A stretch of 64,000 nucleotides of DNA from Branchiostoma floridae. Its lineage: Eukaryota > Chordata > Leptocardii > Amphioxiformes > Branchiostomatidae. Below, in pieces: positions 50,101 through 59,960 of this stretch. The stretch is taken from the NCBI RefSeq assembly GCF_000003815.2, contig NC_049979.1, positions 32,655,486 to 32,719,485 of the forward strand, written 5' to 3'. Positions within the stretch are counted from its first letter, which is position 1; the number at the start of each line of letters is the position of its first letter. The position numbers and the translations under genes were made by a program. The notes beneath the pieces were generated by a model. The model did no database searches. It saw only the letters and a list, made by a program, of their open reading frames with translations, and was not told where the DNA came from.

Positions 50101-52351
50101 CGGAGCACAACTGGTCTCTTAGATGTTCATGACGTCATTTTATGACGTAATTTCGACGCCATTAATGTTGCTATTGTATCACTTTGTTATCCACACTTGC
50201 TAGTACATTTTGGTAGCAAAACTTTGAAGTTTTCCAAGAATAGCCTTTTTCATAGGTCTGGCAAATATTGAAGACGTCATGATTAAACCTATTCTGACGG
50301 GGGGGGGGGGGCTTTTGAGGCCCGCGCTAACTTCGATGTCCTATAACGCCAGAACGGGTTACGCTAGAGCCACCAAATTTAATGAGTTTTCCTAAAATAT
50401 TGTTGGTAACAATTCTACGAAGTTTGACAAATTTTCCACTTTTGCTTGTTGCCATGGCAACCGTTTGTTGACAGGCAGTTTTGCCAAAAATCACTATTTT
50501 TGGTTCTGACAATGTATTTTTCACATTTATTTGCTATATTACTGGGATTTTGTTACATAAATATAATCTTATATTATTTAGCATATTTTTCATAATTATA
50601 TATACATAAATTATGCTAATTTGATGACGTCATCAGCCCAAAATCCAAGATGGCGGACCGAATGGCCAGATCAAGAATAACAAGCTAATTATCCCTTAAA
50701 ATTTGTAACTACCTGGTATTTTTTCATCAAAAAACATCTAAATGAATTAATTTAGTCTATTTCCATTGCCCTTTGTGATTATTTGTTGCATAAAAAGTAT
50801 TTTTTAAAATTCAAGGTGGTGGATATAATATGGCGGAGCCCAACTCGTATCTTAGATGTGCATGACGTCATTTATGACGTCATTTTGACGTGATCGATGT
50901 TGCTATTGGCAACACAAAGCGTAACAAACATTATTATTCTGTTATCTGCACTTGTTGTTACATTTTTGTAGCATAACTTGAAGTTTTCTGAGAATACCCT
51001 TTTTTCATGGGTTTGGCCAATATAATCTAATTGATGACGTCATAATTACGTCATCTTACGTCAACGTAACGTCAAACGTCACATACTTGTCAGATATTAT
51101 GTCGAAGACATGTCCTAAAAATTTGGTGGCCCTACAGCACGTCGTTTTAGAGTTATAGGACTTAGAAGTGGAGGGCCTCAAAAGCCTCCCCGGTCCAGGG
51201 ATGACCAAAAAAGCCCGGTCTGAATAGGGTTAAGTCATATTATGACATAGTAATGTTAAACGTCAGATATTATGTCTAAAGAATTTTCTGAAAATTTGGT
51301 GACCATAAGACACGTCGTTCAAGATTTAAAGGACTTAGAAGTGGAGGGCCTCAAAGGGTTACTATATTAGCGGACGGTTGCATGTACGAGGGGCATTCAA
51401 TTAGTAATGCCCCTGACCCACTTTCAGTTGTCTGATCTAGATGAAATTTTGCATGTGTAATGAGTCATATTTCTATGGGTTATGTTGCAAAAAACAGCTC
51501 TGAACTAATTGTGGTTACTGATTTACTGGTGTTTGAACTGAGTCAGGTGTGAAATGGACCAGGTGTGAAATGGAGCAAGTTGAGTGTCGCGCAGTGATCC
51601 GGTTTTTGTATTTGAAAGGACGCATACCAAAGGGGATTTTTGATGAAATGAAAAAAAAAGTTCTGGTGATGATGCCCCATCATATGACCTTGTAAAACGC
51701 TGGCATCCTGAATTCAAACAAGGCCGGAAGTCTGTGGAAACAGCTCCCAGGCCTGGTCGTCCCTCTTCTGCCATTGATGAGGCATCTGTCGGAGGACCAA
51801 CCTGGGATGTCCTACAAGAACGGTGTCCAGAGCTACATCAAATGATGGGAGAAATGCAAAACTCTGGGTGGTTCCAATGAAGAGAAAGACTAATAACTGT
51901 CCCAAGTTTCATTAATCTCCTGCTATGGGAAATGGGTCAGGGACATTACTTATTGAATGTCCCTCGTATGGTTGCTTTCTTGAAAAACAGAAGACAAAGA
52001 CTAAAAATCAAAGTCATTATGATGATTCCGTGTTATCATAATAATGTCAATATCGATGAGTGCACCTTAATTAAATCTTACGATGTTTTTTTTTTTCAGA
52101 TTAAGTATGACTTTATAGTGCACACGGATACCATTGCACAAGATTTTCCGCTGTTCTTCGAAAAGGCCGCAATAGTTGGTCGTGATGACCTCTTGCCAGA
52201 GAACAGACAACAAAAAGCCGACAAGATGTTCTGGGAGCTTTACAAGCAGATTCCCATGGAAGATCTGCGACGGGTTGAACAGAAGTTTAATGCGGATTAT
52301 GAAATGTTTGGATTTAGCTTTAATGATGACATCAACCGTTTATTAGATTAA
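36273..52351 (+). CDS. Carbohydrate sulfotransferase (HNK-1/C4ST family), complete, six exons
   Basis: Exons 36273-36408, 39927-40006, 41786-42042, 48082-48190, 49089-49226 and 52100-52351 total 972 nt (323 residues) with matching phases and GT-AG borders. Seen: a short cytoplasmic tail and a membrane anchor (residues about 8-22), then a lumenal domain. The 5'-phosphosulfate loop CQVFKTGSTTT (91-101) and the 3'-phosphate site RNPLERLASAW (153-163) with DKF follow, then SDLCAPCL (near 233-240) and IKYDFIVHTDT. The protein ends FGFSFNDDINRLLD. Known: Sulfotransfer_2 enzymes of this family are Golgi type II proteins that move sulfate from PAPS to GalNAc, GlcA or related sugars. The length is normal for CHST8-14 relatives. 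Which acceptor it uses is not decidable. Its neighbour, head to head, is the sulfatase. Confidence 0.93.
36820..36860 (-). ncRNA. Possible hammerhead-type ribozyme core (Penelope-like element)
   Basis: On the minus strand CTGATGA (36849-36855) is followed by GAAAGG, a short loop, CCTTTC and then GAAAC (36825-36829). That is the order of a hammerhead core around stem II, which many Penelope-like elements carry. Stem II has one unpaired A, and I could not fold stems I and III by eye, so this is a candidate only. Confidence 0.35.
37105..38172. mobile_element. Repeat with TACCTCCAT inverted ends and GACAGACA/(CA)n
   Basis: ATACCTCCATTAAATG near 37107 faces ATTTCATGGAGGTAATTAT near 38154. Inside are two degenerate units with GTTATCCACTT, TAGGGGGCCCAAA and GAGTTATCTTGTTGACAGAC, then (CA)n. 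The type is unknown; it may be a DNA element or a LINE/SINE tail family with a GACA microsatellite. Confidence 0.55.
38099..38126. repeat. (CA)n microsatellite
   Basis: An uninterrupted CACACA tract follows GACAGACAGACAA, at the 3' side of the TACCTCCAT repeat. Confidence 0.97.
38192..39000 (-). pseudogene. Penelope-like retroelement: RT end plus GIY-YIG endonuclease
   Basis: The upstream frame (about 39000-38576) reads NTLPFLDAQLILENAGHINV, VYLKPTHTDQYLQFESHHPL and LRTALSKCGYRPW, the C-terminal RT/thumb region. A frame break near 38560-38576 leads to VIYRLKCDDPNYLETYIGET, HHYRASTSKFSSAIWHHLNI and REAIYERIHRPSLNRRGG, a GIY-YIG endonuclease domain ending at 38192. The RT-then-GIY-YIG order defines Penelope-like elements. 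It is 5' truncated and frameshifted, so inactive. It lies antisense in sulfotransferase intron 1. Confidence 0.9.
39927..40006 (+). CDS. Sulfotransferase exon 2 (stem)
   Basis: Residues 46-72: ENTVGNIQRKRMTMLKDYCK and LKTLRSQ. The QRKR...L...C pattern matches the stem helix before the catalytic domain in CHST family members. Acceptor CCTTAG, donor CAG|GTGAGT. Confidence 0.88.
40411..41356 (+). mobile_element. TTAA MITE, CAGACCGGG family (reference copy here)
   Basis: TTAA lies at 40407-40410 and 41357-41360. The inverted ends read CCTTATTCAGACCGGGC and CCCCGGTCTGAATAGGG. The 946 bp hold a G-run, five TGACGTCA palindromes (40603, 40752, 40763, 40776, 41014) and no transposase. Likely a non-autonomous piggyBac-type element. 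It lies in sulfotransferase intron 2. Confidence 0.88.
41786..42042 (+). CDS. Sulfotransferase exon 3 (both PAPS-binding motifs)
   Basis: Residues 73-158: FVVNEKYKLLYCQVFKTGST holds the 5'-phosphosulfate loop, and YSKLLIVRNPLER holds the first half of the 3'-phosphate site. The donor AG|GTAAGT splits R158. Confidence 0.95.
42318..42947 (+). mobile_element. TTAA MITE, CAGACCGGG family, internally deleted
   Basis: TTAA lies at 42314-42317 and 42948-42951, with ends CCCTATTCAGACCGGGC and CCGGTCTGAATAGGG. The 630 bp lack about 250 bp found in the 40411 copy after CAACAAATAAT. A run of about 20 G (42355-42374) directly precedes CCCCC. Several TGACGTCA remain. Confidence 0.88.
43545..43950 (-). 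pseudogene. LINE reverse-transcriptase remnant
   Basis: The minus strand reads RWINDFLSDRR, a stop, KIVINGEHSSWRDVKREIPR, GPTLFVDFLNDLPDFV (with the YADD-type region decayed to NVDS), and after further stops FNVGKCKILHFGSRNQRAKY. These blocks match the WxxxFLxxRxQxV...S...GxPQGSxLGPxLFxxxINDLP path of CR1/Jockey-like RT. Multiple stops mark it as dead. Confidence 0.85.
44385..44720 (+). repeat. Dispersed repeat, copy 1
   Basis: Shares with 59675-59960, in direct orientation, GGATTTCAAAATGCCAGTGG, AATCAGGTCCAG and a TAGTCAT-TACCAAGTTT block. No terminal structure was found, so the class is unknown. Confidence 0.6.
45223..45900. repeat. Decayed TTAA-family sequences
   Basis: TTAACCCTCAAGCAACCGACC near 45223 is a family-A left end. 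From 45390 the sequence runs parallel to the CAGACC family (CCTATTCTGACCAGAGAGGG, GGTTGCCATGGCAATGGG, GATGGCAGCCC). No matching right ends were found. Confidence 0.5.
46300..48081. other. Part of sulfotransferase intron 3 with no recognised feature
   Basis: Several open frames of 60-90 codons on the plus strand resemble nothing I know. No repeat ends are evident. Confidence 0.4.
48082..48190 (+). CDS. Sulfotransferase exon 4
   Basis: Residues 159-194: LASAWQDKFIFAPSEYWREK, completing the RxPxxRxxSAxxxKF motif. Acceptor TTTTAAAG, donor CAT|GTGAGT, phase 0 out. Another frame is also open here, but only this one joins the neighbours in phase. Confidence 0.92.
48489..48860. repeat. Short TTAA-family MITE interrupted by a SINE fragment
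   Basis: Begins TATCCCTATTCAGACCTAGG and ends TGGCCTGAATAGGGTTAA. Inside, TTCGAACCCCGCCGTGTCAC at 48628 through ACACGACTTTCCTCACTTTA is the B-box side of the SINE seen at 30113, so a SINE entered or was captured by the MITE. Confidence 0.65.
49089..49226 (+). CDS. Sulfotransferase exon 5
   Basis: Residues 195-240: QYPQVPFNAFIKAVATNRTE, then DPHWQLISDLCAPCL. The HWxxxxxLCxPC block is a family hallmark; the two Cys are usually disulfide-bonded. N214 lies in an N-R-T sequon. Confidence 0.94.
49568..50282 (-). mobile_element. TTAA MITE, CAGACCGGG family, one end missing
   Basis: TTAA at 49564-49567 then CCCTATTCAGATGGGCTGGG. The interior runs in the opposite direction to the 40411 copy (CCACCAAATTTAGTGAG, GTTGCCATGGCAACCGTTTG). 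It stops at a TTAA (50283-50286) shared with the next MITE; the partner end is absent. Confidence 0.7.
50287..51229 (-). mobile_element. TTAA MITE, CAGACCGGG family, inverted full copy
   Basis: TTAA lies at 50283-50286 and 51230-51233. The 943 bp run in inverse orientation to 40411-41356 and carry the same blocks, including TGACGTCATCAGCCCAAAAT, CATGACGTCATTTATGACGT and the end AAAGCCCGGTCTGAATAGGG. It abuts the truncated copy at 49568. Confidence 0.88.
51387..51966 (+). mobile_element. Mariner-type element, internally deleted
   Basis: TA lies at 51385-51386 and 51967-51968. The inverted ends are CGAGGGGCATTCAATTAGTA and its counterpart TACTTATTGAATGTCCCTCG. It holds the transposase relic at 51570-51895. 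The 580 bp are less than half the usual mariner length. It lies in sulfotransferase intron 5. Confidence 0.9.
51570..51895 (+). pseudogene. Mariner transposase relic
   Basis: An ATG opens MEQVECRAVIRFLYLKGRIP KGIFDEM. A frame break in an A-run at 51650-51660 leads to SGDDAPSYDLVKRWHPEFKQ and PRPGRPSSAIDEASV, the paired HTH region with the GRP linker. The catalytic core is deleted. A short tail with WEKCKTLGGSNEEK follows an in-frame stop, matching mariner C-termini. Confidence 0.88.
52100..52351 (+). CDS. Sulfotransferase exon 6 (C-terminus and stop)
   Basis: Residues 241-323: IKYDFIVHTDTIAQDFPLFF, then LYKQIPMEDLRRVEQKFNAD and YEMFGFSFND. YDFxxxxETLxxD and YxxDYxMFG are conserved in the family. 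TAA at 52349-52351. Confidence 0.95.
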   Translation: MKYDFIVHTDTIAQDFPLFFEKAAIVGRDDLLPENRQQKADKMFWELYKQIPMEDLRRVEQKFNADYEMFGFSFNDDINRLLD

Positions 52352-55300
52352 CGACAGTCGCTTTGAATTTTTCATAAAATGTTGCCGTTTTATTGTGTTT
52401 TTTTTTTCATTGCGAATGCCAGGCACTGCAAGGCTATAATTGATAAGACTATAATCTATTTAATGCATGAATATTTAGAAATAAAATAGCAATAGAAATT
52501 GTCTATAGCCATTAATTAGTTACCGGTATAAACATGTCTACAAAGGGATCTTTATGTTAGTCCCATTTTCTACCTGTACAACGTATACTTTTCATTAGCG
52601 CTTTTGTCATGTAAATCTACACTAGGCAATTATACGCTATCCAAACTAATTCATCTAACAAGATGGACATCAACTACTAAGGAAAATATTAAGGAAACAA
52701 TTATTGGAAACGTGAGGGAAAAAAACGTTCATTGCGCCCGTCAATGATCAACATTATACATGCCAACATAAGTTCATAATAAACTCCCCGTATTAAAACT
52801 ATGCAAACACCTGGCATAATAAGAATGTCCAGGGGCCAACCCAGGTCATAAAATAGACTTACAGCCACTTTTTACAAAATGAATGTGAGACATGAATATT
52901 TTATTGCTCTCTGAATGGAAAAGTTTGCCTAAGTTAATTTTCATGCTAAAGGTATATGAAACTATCGATGTATTTTGTTCGATCAATAATCAAAATGGTG
53001 CTTGCTTGAATCTTGTGTGTTTACCATATCTAGACCGGGTGGGGGTGAGGATGGAGGTGAAAGTACCCGCGCCAAAATTGACGTTGTTTAAATGGAGAAT
53101 GACGTGTGCCGGGATTACCGTACTCGATGACTTTGCCTAAAATATGGTTGAAAACAGTTTTGCTAAAACACTGTAAGCTTTTAATGTTGGTGTTGCCTTA
53201 ACTGACAAGCATATTTTACCAATGTCAATAATTCCTGTTTATAGAATGGAGTTTCATGTTTTTATTGCTGAACCACAATTGCGTTCCTTTATCATTATCA
53301 TCCTATCTAATTCTATGTTTTATTTTTGTTTATTCTTCATAATTTATGCTAATCAAGACGTGAATCGAAGATGGCAAAACGTGTCATTATCGACGGTTAT
53401 AAGATTATGGAATTGTGTGAATTTAAAAATGGCATGCTTGCCGCTCCCCGTGACTGACATATAACGGCATTTTTAAACGAAAGTTTTTTGGGGGGGGAGG
53501 GGGGTGATGAAAGAAAAGAAACTGGGACTGCAGGCTAAATTTCAATATTTCCTATGCATATTCCTAACAATGGGAATCATGGGAGAAAGAGGCTGTCAAA
53601 AATCACCTACCTGACTTTTAGAACATGAAAAACTCACATTGGCAAGGTTGTCCGACCTCTGAAGAGTAATTTAACGACAAAAAAGGGAAAAAAATTACGG
53701 CGGAATTATATTATACGCCATGAAAACATAGGTGGGAGACCTTTTCACCCCCTTTCACTGCATGTAAACAACACCAAAACACCTAACTTCTAAGGCCTAC
53801 TGCAACCACAAATATCACTAAAAATCTGTTTTTTCAACACAATATAGAAGCTACAACCCTTGCCTATAAGATGCACCCCCAAAATCCAAACATATCCCAA
53901 GAAAAACAATTTTACAGCCACTTTTCCCAAGCCTACCTAAGCATTCTGAGGGCACTAAAACTGGGTCATCTGCGCAAGTCCGGAAATACTGACATTTGCC
54001 CTGTACGCACATTGTTGTCGATATTCCAAATATTAAATCTACGTAATTTTATAATAAATTGATACCTTATGAATCAGTGATGTTTTAATTCCTTTAAATT
54101 GAAAAAATGAAATTTTCATGAATATTGCAAGTTAACATTTTGTTGATATCTAGAGGTTAATCATAACTTTTGACAAATATTATTTACTCAAGCAACTTGA
54201 TATAATTTTTGGATTTGATGTTGATCTAAGTGCTCCAGTAACGCCATTTTCACATAGTTTATTACCTGGATGCCTAAGCTTGTTTTACGTGACCATACTT
54301 TTTAGTTTGTGTCTCAATGTAATAATATATGCTTATATTTTTTCCAATAAGGGCCTCAAATAAACTACACTGACATTGTTGACACCGAACTTTTTTGTTT
54401 AATACTTCCAGGTATACAGAATTCGGCTCCATCGCCGAAAAATCAATCTATAAACCTATAGTTAAATTGTTTTGACCCCTTCTTACGCAACTAATAACCA
54501 AAAATTATATTTGATTATGCGTCCATGACAAAAAAATAATGTGAAATTATAAAATTGATTTCCTTCAAGGCCGGATGGGAAAGTCATCTAACCACAGCCG
54601 ATATTATCTCGTATAGAACCAACTTTATACTGTAATAAAACTTTATGGAAGGAAACTGTTTAGAGTTGAAAGGCAATAAATAAGGATTATAAGCGAATAG
54701 AACGCATGTTGATCCATTGATTATATTATGATTTAGCACAGGCAAAGCGAGGGCTGCCGTAACCAATTGCAACCTCCGTATAAGTTCTCAAACTGTAACG
54801 TTATACATTAACTAAAATAGACAGAAGCAACCGTCTCACTTCAAATCTATAAAAAGAAACCTCACAAGGACGAATGTTTAAACTTTAAGTCAAACCATTA
54901 TTTGGACCACAATTTACGGATAACCCGTGAACTGTTCTAAAGAACGGCCATTATTACAGACGATGGAAATAATGAGAAAGAAAACGATCGCGTTTTCAGG
55001 CAATGAGAATGTGTGGCCACAACACCTAAGTCACCACTTGGAATGAAGGCAATCGAAATCGTTCTCCTATGAAAGCAAACAGAGGCCTAGTTGCCTTGCA
55101 CTATGCGAAAGGCACCTCAGAAGCACCCAGGACAGCTATCTCTTAGGCATCTCGACTTAAAGACCTAGGCATTCTATTCATTTTGACATAGTAAACAATC
55201 CTAGAATTAGAAAAGAATCATTTGCCTAAGGCGTGAAGGGGGCAGTGTGCACCAAAGCCCAGCGGCCCACCCTGAGAAGACATAGACCTTGTAATACATG

Positions 55301-56432
55301 TGAAACCATCCTTTAAACGTGGTGTGTTTCTGACGTCACTACTGGTGGTAGAAAGGTCATTTATTCTGTGACCAAGTTCGATGGAGTTCGTGTGAAACTA
55401 TAGAGGGGTAGGTCCCTATAGTGTAAGTACATCCAAATAGGTGCACTAGGTAATATCTGCTTAGGCGACTCTGACATATTTCAGACAAAGCTGATGATAA
55501 TTGCGATAGGTATGGATGATGCAGCCTATACATATATTTACCCCCCCCCCCCAAGAAAAAAGAAGAAATTTATCGATTTTGCACAAAAACTTGAACTCGA
55601 AATTCCTAATACTAAATTCACAAGGCCAATAAACAAACTATACATGGATTTTGCAACACCCTCCTAAATTATGCTCGCAAATCGACTACATATCAATACG
55701 GAATAAATGGAGGAAATGTATAACAATTTTTTATCGCAGTTAACTTTCTCCTCTACTCGGGTGGCTTAAGGCGCCCTAGGCTTAAAGAAAAGCAGTATTC
55801 CATCAGATACAAATAACTAGTAAAATTTGAGTACAAATAAGATCAATACTGTTATTTTGAGCTGTGTATAAATCCGCACATAACGTTTACATTGAATAGG
55901 CGCGAAAATAAAAAGTTACGGAGCGTGTTTTCAATGAATAGTCACAAATATCCACATGTTCTAACGCGCGTTAGGTTTTTAATTATGTGATAGAACACCA
56001 TCGAGCGTGTTTCCTCCACTTCACTCCACTCCTCAACCGAGTGATGGCTCAGATCACAGAATTTTATCATGTAAAATTTGTCTAAGTCTCAGGGCAACAA
56101 AGAAGTCGGAATGAAACCAAATCAAAAACATTCACTGGACTTGGGTAACATCGGACCAAACCATCAATGACCAGTTCGTGCTAGAAGTCACATATAAAAA
56201 ACCCTCCCTGATCCAAAGAGTGACATAGAAACGACAAAAGAACATCATCATCAAGGTCAATGAAGTTGTGTCACTCACCACTCTACACAGGAAGAAAAGA
56301 AGGTAAACCACACCATTCAACTCTCGATCTCACATGCAAGTCTTGGCCGAACGCAAGAAAGTTATACAGGTTATAAAAAAAACAAACAGAAAATACCAAC
56401 AGCGTCCTCCGGTCCTCCCTCAATAATGTTAA
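52352..56432. other. Downstream of the sulfotransferase; largely featureless
   Basis: AATAAAATAG near 52480 and GAATATTTAGAAATAAAATA are candidate 3' UTR signals. About 53030-53450 resembles a decayed TTAA-family MITE (CTAGACCGGGTGGGGGTGAG, CTAATCAAGACGTGAATCG). The remainder is AT-rich with no convincing gene on either strand. Confidence 0.5.
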
Positions 56433-57263
56433 CCCTCAAACCACCATATGGGGTCAAATTTCCTCTCATGAGTTTGTTGGTGCATATATCTAATAACTTA
56501 TCATACGTTTTTTACCGAGATGGGCTCATTGTTGATTAAAATAACCTAGAAAGTTCAAGCATTGTCCAGTGGGGCCAAAACTTACCCCAGCAAAATGTGT
56601 ACACCTTTACTTCTCATATGATGATTACCAAATTTAAAGACAATGATTTGTGTATAAAACAAAGTTATGGTAACAACCTCTGTGTCTTTATCATGCTTTA
56701 TGTCGACGTTATGGCGTCATCTAGCTCATATGGGCCTCATTCCTTGGTATGACCAATGGCGCCAGGAAATTGAAATAAATATTGAATCATGAAATTAACG
56801 TTGAATTTCGTAAGATGTCATAAAGAAGTGCTGTTGGCCAAGGAAACCATAAAACTTTATTATTAAACCTAAAATTCCAAAAATTTTAAAGAAATGCCTA
56901 ATTCGTTGCGATGGCAATATGAAATATAATGAACTTACCCTTTCCCTTTAAATATTTGCTATCAACATTACTAAAAAGATACCAAGTTTGGTGGACCTAG
57001 CTTAAGCCGTTCAGGTGCTATGCGATATTAAATTTGGCACAGACATCCAAAAACCGCCTGCCCGGTCTGAATAGGGTTAGTGCAAAAATGACATCAGATT
57101 CTTCACACCCAATCATGTCAAACAGCCCCACATAGATTGATAAAACTATGCATATATACAAATCAAAGAATGATTTCTAGAAAAAAATGTATTTGTACAA
57201 AACGTTCTGGGGTGAGTTTTTATACCATACGGTAAGATAAGTAAAAAAAGTGTGGTTTGAGGG
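56433..57263. mobile_element. TTAA MITE, CCCTCAAACCACC family, without the nested insert
   Basis: TTAA lies at 56429-56432 and 57264-57267. The ends are CCCTCAAACCACCATATGGG and GTGTGGTTTGAGGG. The 831 bp are collinear with 2311-4451 apart from the 1173-bp insert and small deletions; TTTAAATATTTGCTATCAAC marks the undisturbed target of that insert. Confidence 0.9.
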
Positions 57264-58289
57264 TTAATAAAGCACAAAGAGAGCCAATGCTCATGCTAAA
57301 TATACTGCACACAAAAAACTCATTTCCAGGATGGAAACTGACTTACACATCCCTGGAAATTACACATGTCCTTCAAAACCCTGAAGTGTCCTGCCTGCGA
57401 ACGAGACGTGTACAGTCCTTTACATGTACTAGAATCTTGCGGAAATGCATCATTATTGTGTACAGGACGTGTAATGTACTTGAAATACCCTTACACATAC
57501 CTTACACATACCTTACACATACCCTTACAAGTACCTAACACGCCAGGACATGAGCCGTGTGTTGCATTTTTTTGTTGGCGGAATATACATAAATTAACGG
57601 CCAATTATCACCTAATTATCTTTCCGCCGTCTGCCTCACCCAGTTCACCCCTTTTGTCATGGACAGTGGCGTCAAGAGAACTGACGCCCCCTCCCCCTTC
57701 TGGATCCCCCCTCCCCATTTATTCGGCAATCTTATTCTGTAATAGCGCCATATATTTATTCATATTGAAAGAAGACAATTCCTATTAGTGTTTGTTCGTG
57801 TGTATGATAGGTTGTAGTCGCGATTGACTTTTGTATGCCATAGAATCCCGGCTAGTCTCTTGTTGTCTTCTAGTCTTACTAGTAGGCTACTAGTATATAC
57901 TTCTGTTCCTAGATGAAAGTGGCTTCACTACCCAAACATGAGAGCCGTTTCGATATTCCTCCACATCATTTCCGTCGAAAGCAAAGTCATAGGACTCCCT
58001 TGGAAATCAGTTACTACGTTAACTGAAGGGACTACCCTAAACTAAAGATCAATAAATAAATAAATAAATGCCGACTGCAGAATCAACAGCTACAGTTTTA
58101 GACGCAAGCTACTTGATCCATGAAGCCATGGGAGATAATTATGGTCAGACAGCGGTCCTGTCATTACAGCGGCAGCTGACGTTCTGTTCCGCGATCGTTG
58201 TGCACCCCATACACATAGCGTTAATAGAAATAACTGTATAACTAAGGAGGGCGTTAGGCAGTCGTTGCTGTGGTAGGACTGTGTCCTTT

Positions 58290-58418
58290 CATCCTAGGAT
58301 GACCTGCGTTATCAGCAGTGCTGTGTCGAGGACAACGCCAAGCGGCACGGCCGCGGTGATCAGCGTGGCAGCGGACAGGCGCGGTGCGTCATGGGAATGA
58401 GCGGAACAGTGATCAAAG
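58290..58418 (+). promoter_or_regulatory. CpG-rich promoter/5' UTR of a candidate gene
   Basis: Unusually GC- and CpG-rich for this window (GCCAAGCGGCACGGCCGCGG, GGACAGGCGCGGTGCGTCAT) and immediately upstream of ATGGCGGCC, a strong initiation context. No TATA box was seen. Confidence 0.5.
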
Positions 58419-58528
58419 ATGGCGGCCTCCACAGATTATCGGATTGGCCGAGATTACACACGAACACGCCTGGAAACGTTCGAAACGAACTTTCCAAACG
58501 TATTCATTCCACGTAACCCGTTCTACAG
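58419..58528 (+). CDS. Candidate first exon of an unidentified gene
   Basis: AAAGATGGCGGCC opens MAASTDYRIGRDYTRTRLET, then FETNFPNVFIPRNPFY, ending at the good donor AG|GTAGGT in phase 2. The residue pattern looks protein-like and the start context is strong. I do not recognise the family. If it is joined directly to 59284-59336, this frame meets a stop after about 14 more codons; the +1 frame of the exon would instead join in phase, but it has no ATG after the upstream TGA at 58357. Confidence 0.45.
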
Positions 58529-58818
58529 GTAGGTCTAATTCACCAAGGCATAGAAAAATCATAATCCACAGTTTTAACAATTTTTCATCCCGGAGGTCTC
58601 TCCGGCCTCCTTGACAACTTCCACCTTGTTTCCACGTTACTAATATATTCTACTGGTGCAGGTACATTATAACGTTACATGATAGGTTCCAGGGCCCAGT
58701 TGTCTCATTGATGCTTGCATTTTTTTGAAAATCCGAGGTTACAAGGACAATTTGTATGCAATTGTAAGCCCTCAGAGTACAGGTTTAATACTGATTTATA
58801 TTGCGGTCACTAGAATTA

Positions 58819-59023
58819 CTGTAAATGCAGAAATGTTCGCGGTGGATTAATGTTCGCGGTTTTCGGGGTGACCGCTTTACCGCGAACTTAAAACCACCGC
58901 GAACATTTTTCTATTATGGTATTAGACTACAGTCTATGGTGTTACCGCGAACTTCCACCGCGAAAAGTCCCTTTTCCCACTACTGCGAAATTAAATCCCC
59001 GCGAACTTAAATGCAATTTACAG
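58819..59023. mobile_element. TA-flanked MITE, copy 1
   Basis: TA lies at 58817-58818 and 59024-59025, with ends CTGTAAAT and ATTTACAG. The interior repeats TTCGCGGT / ACCGCGAAC in both orientations, giving strong secondary structure. 205 bp. TA duplication suggests a Tc1/mariner-type mobiliser. A second copy lies at 61436-61644. Confidence 0.88.
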
Positions 59024-59283
59024 TATACAGTGTACTTGTACCGTGTTACATATAGTATGAGTAGTACTAAGTATTAGTCTCTAACAGACTCCAGAGGTCG
59101 CTGGAAAAACTGTACATATTGAACAAATACTGAAATAGGAGTCAGGTGGCTAAAGGTATACATAATGAGCTTGTGACTGTGATAGCTGGATAGAGTAGAG
59201 TAGATAGATAGCACAGTACTGACTGAAATGCCATTGCAACTTAATTGTCCCTATTTGGCTTAATCTTTCTCTTTTTCATCCAG

Positions 59284-59336
59284 CAATACGTCTGCTTGGA
59301 GACTCACTAAACATTTCAATTGATAAAATCAAGGAG
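59284..59336 (+). CDS. Candidate internal exon of the same gene
   Basis: Acceptor TTTTTCATCCAG, donor GAG|GTAAAA. Read in phase 1 it gives IRLLGDSLNISIDKIKE, and it ends in phase 0, matching the next candidate exon at 62110. Support is from splice signals and phase only. Confidence 0.35.
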
Positions 59337-59423
59337 GTAAAAAAAGGCGCAAACAGTGACACAACTGAATGATTTGTTGTGATGTTTGGTGTTTGATTGT
59401 GGGATATATATATAGAAAATAAG

Positions 59424-59561
59424 AATACAACACGGTGTGTTACGTTTGACCCGCAGGCCGCAGGTCGGATCGCCTGACTGTCGAAGGCTTTTGACCGTTG
59501 GGCAATCCGATCTGTGGGAGGGCTGGGACCGAGGGTGATGCGGAATACACCGTGTTGTATT
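59424..59561. mobile_element. Short MITE with AATACAACACGGTGT ends
   Basis: AATACAACACGGTGT at 59424-59438 is exactly inverted at 59547-59561. The interior also folds (GCAGGTCGGATCGCC against GGGCAATCCGATCTGTGGG). 138 bp; no coding sequence. Confidence 0.75.
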
Positions 59562-59674
59562 TTAATTATGTTATACCCACCTGAGAAAACACATATTTGG
59601 ATGATGTGTTGTTCACATAGAAATTATCTAGTGTCACATATGTGCTATATAATCTATTATTAAGTATTAATGTT

Positions 59675-59960
59675 TAAACTTAGATTGTACAGGTTTGGGG
59701 GCTTACTGGTCGAAGAAAATAACGAGCGAAGTTGAGTCTAGAGTCATTCCTACCAAGTTTTAAAGCCAATTGTAAAGAGGCACTTAGCGTTGTAGGATTT
59801 CAAAATGCCAGTGGCAGACTAATACAGATTTCTTTGTAGTGAAATGGACCATTGGTTTGAGTATCGTCCATTCACAAGTTTTCACATACTGAATCAGGTC
59901 CAGGATCCTCTGGACCTGAACCGGACCTGGACGGTCCTGAATTTTATGTAACCCACCCCT
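59675..59960 (+). repeat. Dispersed repeat, copy 2
   Basis: Direct counterpart of 44385-44720 (GGATTTCAAAATGCCAGTGG, TGAATCAGGTCCAG). Here it ends CCTGGACGGTCCTGAATTTT and ACCCACCCCTAG. Confidence 0.6.

Noticed and set aside
57257-57788. 93-140 codon frames with THTLHIP repeats
   Set aside because: Driven by a short CCTTACACATA tandem repeat near 57480-57530; no family resemblance.
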